Below, in pieces: positions 52,801-63,786 of a stretch of 64,000 bases of DNA (position 1 is its first letter; each line of letters opens with the position of its first letter). The position numbers and the translations under genes are program-made. Below the pieces are notes generated by a model. That model was given only the letters and a program-made list of their open reading frames with translations. It had not been told where the DNA came from and did no database searches. Origin of the DNA: Hippasteria phrygiana (taxonomy: Eukaryota; Echinodermata; Asteroidea; Valvatida; Goniasteridae); the NCBI GenBank assembly GCA_037893225.1, contig JAZGUH010000373.1, positions 310,001 to 374,000 on the forward strand, in the 5' to 3' direction.

Positions 52801-55434
52801 TGTGTACATGTTACCGTCTATTTATTGCTCCATGCCTGTCAAATTCCCTGGGGTATGGACTTGCTTTACTCATTCATAATTGCATGAAATATCAACCAAA
52901 TTCAGTAATTTTGACATGTATGGATAGCTTAGATCTGGCGCTACATGTTGCAATTATCGGCGGCTTCTTAGAGTTAACACTTGTGGAGAAAATTCAAACC
53001 TCGCAATGTTTATTTTCTTCCCGGCCACCATCTGTGTGCAGATTACCTTTTATTTATTGCTCCATGCCTGTCAAATTCCCTGGGGTATGGACTTGCTTTA
53101 CTCATTCATAATTGCATGAAATATCAACCAAATTCAGTAATTTTGACATGTATGGATAGCTTAGATCTGGCGCTACATGTTGCAATTATCGGCGGCTTCT
53201 TAGAGTTAAAACTTGTGGAGAAAATTCAAACCTCGCAATGTTTATTTTCTTTCCGGCCAACATCTGTGTACATGTTACCGTCTATTTATTGCTCCATGCA
53301 TGTCAAATTCCCTGGGGTATGGACTTGCTTTACTCATTCATAATTGCATGAAATATCAACCAAATTCAGTAATTTTGACATGTATGGATAGCTTAGATCT
53401 GGCGCTACAGGTTGCAATTATCGGCGGCTTCTTAGAGTTAACACTTGTGGAGAAAATTCAAACCTCGCAATGTTTATTTTCTTTCCGGCCAACATCTGTG
53501 TACATGTTACCGTCTATTTATTGCTCCATGCATGTCAAATTCCCTGGGGTATGGACTTGCTTTACTCATTCATAATTGCATGAAATATCAACCAAATGCA
53601 GTAATTTTGACATGTATGGATAGCTTAGATCTGGCGCTACATGTTGCAATCATCGGCGGCTTCCTAGAGTTAAAACTTGTGGAGAAAATTCAAACCTCGC
53701 AATGTTTATTTTCTTTCCGGCCACCATCTGTGTGCAGATTACCTTTTATGTATTGCTCCATGCCTGTCAAATTCCCTGGGGTATGGACTTGCTTTACTCA
53801 TTCATAATTGCATGAAATATCAACCGAATTCAGTACTTTTGACATGTATGGATAGCTTAGATCTGGCGCTACATGTTGCAATTATCGGCGGCTTCTTAGA
53901 GTTAACACTTGTGGAGAAAATTCAAACCTCGCAATGTTTATTTTCTTTCCGGCCAACATCTGTGTACATGTTACCGTCTATTTATTGCTCCATGCATGTC
54001 AAATTCCCTGGGGTATGGACTTGCTTTACTCATTCATAATTGCATGAAATATCAACCAAATTCAGTAATTTTGACATGTATGCATAGCTTAGATCTGGCG
54101 CTACATGTTGCAATTATCGGCGGCTTCTTAGAGTTAACACTTGTGGAGAAAATTCAAACCTCGCAATGTGTATTTTCTTTCCGGCCAACATCTGTGTGCA
54201 TATTACCTTCTATTTATTGCTCCATGCCTGTCAAATTCCCTGGGGTATGGACTTGCTCTACTCATTCATAATTGCATGAAATATCAACCAAATACAGTAA
54301 TTTTGACATGTATGGATAGCTTAGATCTGTCGCTACATGTTGCAATCATCGGCGGCTTCCTAGAGTTAAAACTTGTGGAGAAAATTCAAACCTCGCAATG
54401 TTTATTTTCTTTCCGGCCAACATCTGTGTACATGTTACCGTCTATTTATTGCTCCATGCATGTCAAATTCCCTGGGGTATGGACTTGCTTTACTCATTTA
54501 TAATTGCATGAAATATCAACCAAATTCAGTAATTTTGACATGTATGGATAGCTTAGATCTGGCGCTACATGTTGCAATTATCGGCGGCTTCTTAGAGTTA
54601 ACACTTGTGGAGAAAATTCAAACCTCGCAATGTTTATTTTCTTTCCGGCCAACATCTGTGTACATGTTACCGTCTATTTATTGCTCCATGCATGTCAAAT
54701 TCCCTGGGGTATGGACTTGCTTTACTCATTCATAATTGCATGAAATATCAACCAAATTCAGTAATTTTGACATGTATGGATAGCTTAGATCTGGCGCTAC
54801 ATGTTGCAATTATCGGCGGCTTCTTAGAGTTAAAACTTGTGGAGAAAATTCAAACCTCGCAATGTTCATTTTCTTTCCGGCCAACATCTGTGTACATGTT
54901 ACCGTCTATTTATTGCTCCATGCATGTCAAATTCCCTGGGGTATGGACTTGCTTTATTCATTCATAATTGCATGAAATATCAACCAAATGCAGTAATTTT
55001 GACATGTATGGATAGCTTAGATCTGGCGCTACATGTTGCAATCATCGGCGGCTTCCTAGAGTTAAAACTTGTGGAGAAAATTCAAACCTCGCAATGTTTA
55101 TTTTCTTTCCGGCCAATATCTGTGTGCATATTACCTTCTATTTATTGCTCCATGCCTGTCAAATTCCCTGGGGTATGGACTTGCTCTACTCATTCATAAT
55201 TGCATGAAATATCAACCAAATACAGTAATTTTGACATGTATGGATAGCTTAGATCTGGCGCTACATGTTGCAATCATCGGCGGCTTCCTAGAGTTAAAAC
55301 TTGTGGAGAAAATTCAAACCTCGCAATGTTTATTTTCTTTCCGGCCAACATCTGTGTACATGTTACCGTCTATTTATTGCTCCATGCATGTCAAATTCCC
55401 TGGGGTATGGACTTGCTTTACTCATTCATAATTG
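46851..55434 (+). repeat. Mega-repeat 3: 37 monomers (8,584 bp)
   Basis: The order is H-L2-N2-X, then Y-Z-R-Q-P-L1-R-X2-D-H-Q-P-L1-N1, the same 14 monomers again but ending in N2, then S-J-U2-V-W. It lacks R before U, and U2 (54739) has 45G with 129C and 219T, so its 5' part is not from U. The cp178 A mark of mega-repeats 1 and 2 is absent. X2 at 49403 has a private T at cp186 (49588). Confidence 0.87.
47779..54274 (+). repeat. Tandem pair of 14-mers Y-Z-R-Q-P-L1-R-X2-D-H-Q-P-L1-N (2 x 3,248 bp)
   Basis: Copy 1 is 47779-51026 and ends in N1 (216T). Copy 2 is 51027-54274 and ends in N2 (216C). The last monomer is the only type difference I found besides the private base at 49588 in copy 1. 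Inside each copy, L1 recurs seven monomers apart, so EcoRI spacing is 1,624 bp three times in a row (48954, 50578, 52202, 53826). Confidence 0.9.
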
Positions 55435-57986
55435 CATGAAATATCAACCAAATTCAGTAATTTTGACATGTATGGATAGCTTAGATCTGGCGCTACATGT
55501 TGCAATTATCGGCGGCTTCTTAGAGTTAAAACTTGTGGAGAAAATTCAAACCTCGCAATGTTTATTTTCTTTCCGGCCAACATCTGTGTACATGTTACCG
55601 TCTATTTATTGCTCCATGCATGTCAAATTCCCTGGGGTATGGACTTGCTTTACTCATTCATAATTGCATGAAATATCAACCAAATTCAGTACTTTTGACA
55701 TGTATGGATAGCTTAGATCTGGCGCTACATGTTGCAATTATCGGCGGCTTCTTAGAGTTAACACTTGTGGAGAAAATTCAAACCTCGCAATGTTTATTTT
55801 CTTTCCGGCCAACATCTGTGTACATGTTACCGTCTATTTATTGCTCCATGCATGTCAAATTCCCTGGGGTATGGACTTGCTTTACTCATTCATAATTGCA
55901 TGAAATATCAACCAAATTCAGTAATTTTGACATGTATGCATAGCTTAGATCTGGCGCTACATGTTGCAATTATCGGCGGCTTCTTAGAGTTAACACTTGT
56001 GGAGAAAATTCAAACCTCGCAATGTGTATTTTCTTTCCGGCCAACATATGTGTGCATATTACCTTCTATTTATTGCTCCATGCCTGTCAAATTCCCTGGG
56101 GTATGGACTTGCTCTACTCATTCATAATTGCATGAAATATCAACCAAATACAGTAATTTTGACATGTATGGATAGCTTAGATCTGTCGCTACATGTTGCA
56201 ATCATCGGCGGCTTCCTAGAGTTAAAACTTGTGGAGAAAATTCAAACCTCGCAATGTTTATTTTCTTTCCGGCCAACATCTGTGTACATGTTACCGTCTA
56301 TTTATTGCTCCATGCATGTCAAATTCCCTGGGGTATGGACTTGCTTTACTCATTTATAATTGCATGAAATATCAACCAAATTCAGTAATTTTGACATGTA
56401 TGGATAGCTTAGATCTGGCGCTACATGTTACAATTATCGGCGGCTTCTTAGAGTTAACACTCGTGGAGAAAATTCAAACCTCGCAATGTTTATTTTCTTT
56501 CCGGCCAACATCTGTGTACATGTTACCGTCTATTTATTGCTCCATGCATGTCAAATTCCCTGGGGTATGGACTTGCTTTACTCATTCATAATTGCATGAA
56601 ATATCAACCAAATTCAGTAATTTTGACATGTATGGATAGCTTAGATCTGGCGCTACATGTTGCAATTATCGGCGGCTTCTTAGAGTTAACACTTGTGGAG
56701 AAAATTCAAACCTCGCAATGTTTATTTTCTTTCCGGCCAACATCTGTGTGCATATTACCTTCTATTTATTGCTCCATGCATGTCAAATTCCCTGGGGTAT
56801 GGACTTGCTTTACTCATTCATAATTGCATGAAATATCAACCAAATTCAGTAATTTTGACATGTATGGATAACTTAGATCTGGCGCTACATGTTGCAATTA
56901 TCGGCGGCTTCTTAGAGTTAAAACTTGTGGAGAAAATTCAAACCTCGCAATGTTCATTTTCTTTCCGGCCAACATCTGTGTACATGTTACCGTCTATTTA
57001 TTGCTCCATGCATGTCAAATTCCCTGGGGTATGGACTTGCTTTATTCATTCATAATTGCATGAAATATCAACCAAATGCAGTAATTTTGACATGTATGGA
57101 TAGCTTAGATCTGGCGCTACATGTTGCAATCATCGGCGGCTTCCTAGAGTTAAAACTTGTGGAGAAAATTCAAACCTCGCAATGTTTATTTTCTTTCCGG
57201 CCAACATCTGTGTCCATATTACCTTCTATTTATTGCTCCATGCCTGTCAAATTCCCTGGGGTATGGACTTGCTCTACTCATTCATAATTGCATGAAATAT
57301 CAACCAAATACAGTAATTTTGACATGTATGGATAACTTAGATCTGGCGCTACATGTTGCAATTATCGGCGGCTTCTTAGAGTTAAAACTTGTGGAGAAAA
57401 TTCAAACCTCGCAATGTTCATTTTCTTTCCGGCCAACATCTGTGTACATGTTACCGTCTATTTATTGCTCCATGCATGTCAAATTCCCTGGGGTATGGAC
57501 TTGCTTTATTCATTCATAATTGCATGAAATATCAACCAAATGCAGTAATTTTGACATGTATGGATAGCTTAGATCTGGCGCTACATGTTGCAATCATCGG
57601 CGGCTTCCTAGAGTTAAAACTTGTGGAGAAAATTCAAACCTCGCAATGTTTATTTTCTTTCCGGCCAACATCTGTGTCCATATTACCTTCTATTTATTGC
57701 TCCATGCCTGTCAAATTCCCTGGGGTATGGACTTGCTCTACTCATTCATAATTGCATGAAATATCAACCAAATACAGTAATTTTGACATGTATGGATAGC
57801 TTAGATCTGGCGCTACATGTTGCAATCATCGGCGGCTTCCTAGAGTTAAAACTTGTGGAGAAAATTCAAACCTCGCAATGTTTATTTTCTTTCCGGCCAA
57901 CATCTGTGTACATGTTACCGTCTATTTATTGCTCCATGCATGTCAAATTCCCTGGGGTATGGACTTGCTTTACTCATTCATAATTG
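55435..57986 (+). repeat. 11-monomer HOR (2,552 bp)
   Basis: The order is H-L2-N2-S-J68-R-U3-V2-U4-V2-W. J68 (56363) is J with 68A and 100C. U3 has 186A and 222A where earlier U has 186C and 222T. V2 has 156C and 147C where V has 156G and 147T. The N2 at 55899 carries a private cp150 C to A (56048). The U/V forms here differ from those upstream, so this is a separately homogenised neighbourhood. Confidence 0.88.
56827..57754 (+). repeat. Tandem duplicated U-V2 dimer (2 x 464 bp)
   Basis: Dimer 1 is 56827-57290 and dimer 2 is 57291-57754. The only difference I see is cp20: T in the first U (U3) and A in the second (U4). 20A is the mark of W, the monomer that normally follows V2. U4 is therefore W at its 5' end and U from cp45 onward. 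A second copy of this arrangement lies at 62627-63554. Confidence 0.92.
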
Positions 57987-59146
57987 CATGAAATATCAAC
58001 CAAATTCAGTAATTTTGACATGTATGGATAGCTTAGATCTGGCGCTACATGTTGCAATTATCGGCGGCTTCTTAGAGTTAACACTTGTGGAGAAAATTCA
58101 AACCTCGCAATGTTTATTTTCTTTCCGGCCAACATCTGTGTACATGTTACCGTCTATTTATTGCTCCATGCATGTCAAATTCCCTGGGGTATGGACTTGC
58201 TTTACTCATTCATAATTGCATGAAATATCAACCAAATTCAGTAATTTTGACATGTATGGATAGCTTAGATCTGGCGCTACATGTTGCAATTATCGGCGGC
58301 TTCTTAGAGTTAACACTTGTGGAGAAAATTCAAACCTCGCAATGTTTATTTTCTTTCCGGCCAACATCTGTGTGCATATTACCTTCTATTTATTGCTCCA
58401 TGCATGTCAAATTCCCTGGGGTATGGACTTGCTTTACTCATTCATAATTGCATGAAATATCAACCAAATTCAGTAATTTTGACATGTATGGATAACTTAG
58501 ATCTGGCGCTACATGTTGCAATTATCGGCGGCTTCTTAGAGTTAAAACTTGTGGAGAAAATTCAAACCTCGCAATGTTCATTTTCTTTCCGGCCAACATC
58601 TGTGTACATGTTACCGTCTATTTATTGCTCCATGCCTGTCAAATTCCCTGGGGTATGGACTTGCTTTATTCATTCATAATTGCATGAAATATCAACCAAA
58701 TGCAGTAATTTTGACATGTATGGATAGCTTAGATCTGGCGCTACATGTTGCAATCATCGGCGGCTTCCTAGAGTTAAAACTTGTGGAGAAAATTCAAACC
58801 TCGCAATGTTTATTTTCTTTCCGGCCAACATCTGTGTCCATATTACCTTCTATTTATTGCTCCATGCCTGTCAAATTCCCTGGGGTATGGACTTGCTCTA
58901 CTCATTCATAATTGCATGAAATATCAACCAAATACAGTAATTTTGACATGTATGGATAGCTTAGATCTGGCGCTACATGTTGCAATCATCGGCGGCTTCC
59001 TAGAGTTAAAACTTGTGGAGAAAATTCAAACCTCGCAATGTTTATTTTCTTTCCGGCCAACATCTGTGTACATGTTACCGTCTATTTATTGCTCCATGCA
59101 TGTCAAATTCCCTGGGGTATGGACTTGCTTTACTCATTCATAATTG
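57987..59146 (+). repeat. 5-monomer unit J-R-U5-V2-W (1,160 bp)
   Basis: A short version of the closing run, without the U-V2 dimer duplication. U5 (58451) has 45A, 129C and 219T with 186C, as in upstream U, but 222A as in U3. It is the last unit with the regular domain II order. Confidence 0.87.
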
Positions 59147-62100
59147 CATGAAATATCAACCAAATTCAGTAATTTTGACATGTATGGATAGCTTAGATCT
59201 GGCGCTACATGTTGCAATTATCGGCGGCTTCTTAGAGTTAACACTTGTGGAGAAAATTCAAACCTCGCAATGTTTATTTTCTTTCCGGCCAACATCTGTG
59301 TACATGTTACCGTCTATTTATTGCTCCATGCATGTCAAATTCCCTGGGGTATGGACTTGCTTTACTCATTCATAATTGCATGAAATATCAACCAAATTCA
59401 GTAATTTTGACATGTATGGATAGCTTAGATCTGGCGCTACATGTTGCAATCATCGGCGGCTTCCTAGAGTTAAAACTTGTGGAGAAAATTCAAACCTCGC
59501 AATGTTTATTTTCTTTCCGGCCAACATCTGTGTACATGTTACCGTCTATTTATTGCTCCATGCATGTCAAATTCCCTGGGGTATGGACTTGCTTTACTCA
59601 TTCATAATTGCATGAAATATCAACCAAATTCAGTAATTTTGACATGTATGGATAGCTTAGATCTGGCGCTACATGTTGCAATTATCGGCGGCTTCTTAGA
59701 GTTAACACTTGTGGAGAAAATTCAAACCTCGCAATGTTTATTTTCTTCCCGGCCACCATCTGTGTGCAGATTACCTTCTATTTATTGCTCCATGCCTGTC
59801 AAATTCCCTGGGGTATGGACTTGCTTTACTCATTCATAATTGCATGAAATATCAACCAAATTCAGTAATTTTGACATGTATGGATAGCTTAGATCTGGCG
59901 CTACATGTTGCAATTATCGGCGGCTTCTTAGAGTTAACACTTGTGGAGAAAATTCAAACCTCGCAATGTTTATTTTCTTCCCGGCCACCATCTGTGTGCA
60001 GATTACCTTCTATTTATTGCTCCATGCCTGTCAAATTCCCTGGGGCATGGACTTGCTTTACTCATTCATAATTGCATGAAATATCAACCAAATTCAGTAA
60101 TTTTGACATGTATGGATAGCTTAGATCTGGCGCTACATGTTGCAATTATCGGCGGCTTCTTAGAGTTAAAACTTGTGGAGAAAATTCAAACCTCGCAATG
60201 TTTATTTTCTTTCCGGCCAACATCTGTGTGCATATTACCTTCTATTTATTGCTCCATGCCTGTCAAATTCCCTGGGGTATGGACTTGCTTTACTCATTCA
60301 TAATTGCATGAAATATCAACCAAATTCAGTAATTTTGACATGTATGGATAGCTTAGATCTGGCGCTACATGTTGCAATTATCGGCGGCTTCTTAGAGTTA
60401 AAACTTGTGGAGAAAATTCAAACCTCGCAATGTTTATTTTCTTTCCGGCCAACATCTGTGTACATGTTACCGTCTATTTATTGCTCCATGCATGTCAAAT
60501 TCCCTGGGGTATGGACTTGCTTTACTCATTCATAATTGCATGAAATATCAACCAAATTCAGTAATTTTGACATGTATGGATAGCTTAGATCTGGCGCTAC
60601 ATGTTGCAATTATCGGCGGCTTCTTAGAGTTAACACTTGTGGAGAAAATTCAAACCTCGCAATGTTTATTTTCTTTCCGGCCAACATCTGTGTACATGTT
60701 ACCGTCTATTTATTGCTCCATGCATGTCAAATTCCCTGGGGTATGGACTTGCTTTACTCATTCATAATTGCATGAAATATCAACCAAATTCAGTAATTTT
60801 GACATGTATGGATAGCTTAGATCTGGCGCTACATGTTGCAATTATCGGCGGCTTCTTAGAGTTAACACTTGTGGAGAAAATTCAAACCTCGCAATGTTTA
60901 TTTTCTTTCCGGCCAACATCTGTGTGCATATTACCTTCTATTTATTGCTCCATGCCTGTCAAATTCCCTGGGGTATGGACTTGCTTTACTCATTCATAAT
61001 TGCATGAAATATCAACCAAATTCAGTAATTTTGACATGTATGGATAGCTTAGATCTGGCGCTACATGTTGCAATTATCGGCGGCTTCTTAGAGTTAACAC
61101 TTGTGGAGAAAATTCAAACCTCGCAATGTTTATTTTCTTTCCGGCCAACATCTGTGTACATGTTACCGTCTATTTATTGCTCCATGCATGTCAAATTCCC
61201 TGGGGTATGGACTTGCTTTACTCATTCATAATTGCATGAAATATCAACCAAATTCAGTAATTTTGACATGTATGGATAGCTTAGATCTGGCGCTACATGT
61301 TGCAATTATCGGCGGCTTCTTAGAGTTAACACTTGTGGAGAAAATTCAAACCTCGCAATGTTTATTTTCTTCCCGGCCACCATCTGTGTGCAGATTACCT
61401 TTTATTTATTGCTCCATGCCTGTCAAATTCCCTGGGGTATGGACTTGCTTTACTCATTCATAATTGCATGAAATATCAACCAAATTCAGTAATTTTGACA
61501 TGTATGGATAGCTTAGATCTGGCGCTACATGTTGCAATTATCGGCGGCTTCTTAGAGTTAAAACTTGTGGAGAAAATTCAAACCTCGCAATGTTTATTTT
61601 CTTTCCGGCCAACATCTGTGTACATGTTACCGTCTATTTATTGCTCCATGCATGTCAAATTCCCTGGGGTATGGACTTGCTTTACTCATTCATAATTGCA
61701 TGAAATATCAACCAAATTCAGTAATTTTGACATGTATGGATAGCTTAGATCTGGCGCTACATGTTGCAATTATCGGCGGCTTCTTAGAGTTAACACTTGT
61801 GGAGAAAATTCAAACCTCGCAATGTTTATTTTCTTTCCGGCCAACATCTGTGTACATGTTACCGTCTATTTATTGCTCCATGCATGTCAAATTCCCTGGG
61901 GTATGGACTTGCTTTACTCATTCATAATTGCATGAAATATCAACCAAATTCAGTAATTTTGACATGTATGGATAGCTTAGATCTGGCGCTACATGTTGCA
62001 ATTATCGGCGGCTTCTTAGAGTTAACACTTGTGGAGAAAATTCAAACCTCGCAATGTTTATTTTCTTTCCGGCCAACATCTGTGTGCATATTACCTTCTA

Positions 62101-62162
62101 TTTATTGCTCCATGCCTGTCAAATTCCCTGGGGTATGGACTTGCTTTACTCATTTATAATTG
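59147..62162 (+). repeat. Mixed zone with types of both domains, 13 monomers (3,016 bp)
   Basis: The order is J-H'-A2-A-C-H-J-R2-J-D-H-J-R3. H' (59379) has 73C and 86C without 20A. A2 (59611) is A with 204T, and A (59843) is identical in type to domain I A. C (60075) is a domain I type. R2 and R3 have 186C where R has 186A. No unit here recurs in tandem except H-J. The last unit R3 (61931) switches to the S-type 3' end (225T). Domain I types thus reappear about 45 kb from their main block. Confidence 0.86.
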
Positions 62163-63786
62163 CATGAAATATCAACCAAATTCAGTAATTTTGACATGTA
62201 TGGATAGCTTAGATCTGGCGCTACATGTTACAATTATCGGCGGCTTCTTAGAGTTAACACTCGTGGAGAAAATTCAAACCTCGCAATGTTTATTTTCTTT
62301 CCGGCCAACATCTGTGTACATGTTACCGTCTATTTATTGCTCCATGCATGTCAAATTCCCTGGGGTATGGACTTGCTTTACTCATTCATAATTGCATGAA
62401 ATATCAACCAAATTCAGTAATTTTGACATGTATGGATAGCTTAGATCTGGCGCTACATGTTGCAATTATCGGCGGCTTCTTAGAGTTAACACTTGTGGAG
62501 AAAATTCAAACCTCGCAATGTTTATTTTCTTTCCGGCCAACATCTGTGTGCATATTACCTTCTATTTATTGCTCCATGCATGTCAAATTCCCTGGGGTAT
62601 GGACTTGCTTTACTCATTCATAATTGCATGAAATATCAACCAAATTCAGTAATTTTGACATGTATGGATAACTTAGATCTGGCGCTACATGTTGCAATTA
62701 TCGGCGGCTTCTTAGAGTTAAAACTTGTGGAGAAAATTCAAACCTCGCAATGTTCATTTTCTTTCCGGCCAACATCTGTGTACATGTTACCGTCTATTTA
62801 TTGCTCCATGCATGTCAAATTCCCTGGGGTATGGACTTGCTTTATTCATTCATAATTGCATGAAATATCAACCAAATGCAGTAATTTTGACATGTATGGA
62901 TAGCTTAGATCTGGCGCTACATGTTGCAATCATCGGCGGCTTCCTAGAGTTAAAACTTGTGGAGAAAATTCAAACCTCGCAATGTTTATTTTCTTTCCGG
63001 CCAACATCTGTGTCCATATTACCTTCTATTTATTGCTCCATGCCTGTCAAATTCCCTGGGGTATGGACTTGCTCTACTCATTCATAATTGCATGAAATAT
63101 CAACCAAATACAGTAATTTTGACATGTATGGATAACTTAGATCTGGCGCTACATGTTGCAATTATCGGCGGCTTCTTAGAGTTAAAACTTGTGGAGAAAA
63201 TTCAAACCTCGCAATGTTCATTTTCTTTCCGGCCAACATCTGTGTACATGTTACCGTCTATTTATTGCTCCATGCATGTCAAATTCCCTGGGGTATGGAC
63301 TTGCTTTATTCATTCATAATTGCATGAAATATCAACCAAATGCAGTAATTTTGACATGTATGGATAGCTTAGATCTGGCGCTACATGTTGCAATCATCGG
63401 CGGCTTCCTAGAGTTAAAACTTGTGGAGAAAATTCAAACCTCGCAATGTTTATTTTCTTTCCGGCCAACATCTGTGTCCATATTACCTTCTATTTATTGC
63501 TCCATGCCTGTCAAATTCCCTGGGGTATGGACTTGCTCTACTCATTCATAATTGCATGAAATATCAACCAAATACAGTAATTTTGACATGTATGGATAGC
63601 TTAGATCTGGCGCTACATGTTGCAATCATCGGCGGCTTCCTAGAGTTAAAACTTGTGGAGAAAATTCAAACCTCGCAATGTTTATTTTCTTTCCGGCCAA
63701 CATCTGTGTACATGTTACCGTCTATTTATTGCTCCATGCATGTCAAATTCCCTGGGGTATGGACTTGCTTTACTCATTCATAATTG
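62163..63786 (+). repeat. Second copy of J68-R-U3-V2-U4-V2-W (1,624 bp)
   Basis: Monomer for monomer the same as 56363-57986, including the rare 68A and 100C bases of J68 and the 20A of U4. The offset is exactly 5,800 bp, 25 monomers. I found no difference between the two copies. Confidence 0.92.

Larger units (their letters stand above)
14603..59146 (+). repeat. Domain II of the array: monomer types H to Z
   Basis: Type key. H: 96A,156A,166G,186A,225C. J: H with 96C. L1: J with 16G,26C. L2: J with 26C. Q: J with 64G. NQ: Q with 41C. Z: J with 20G. N1: 41C,96C,128G,156G,159T,186C. N2: N1 with 216C. P: 20G,73C,86C,96A,146C,159G,168T,172G,186C. R: 96C,156G,159T,186A. S: 20A (or 20G),56T,73C,86C,96A,156A,186A,225T. 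U: 45A,96A,129C,156A,186C,219T,222T. V: 20G,73C,86C,96A,147T,186C,216C. V2: V with 147C and 156C. W: 20A,73C,86C,96A,156A,186A. X: S-like 5' part plus 113T and 186C. X2: 45A,86C,113T,186C. Y: 96C,159G,166G,186A. Here H-L2-N opens, and U-V-W closes, the large units. Confidence 0.88.
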
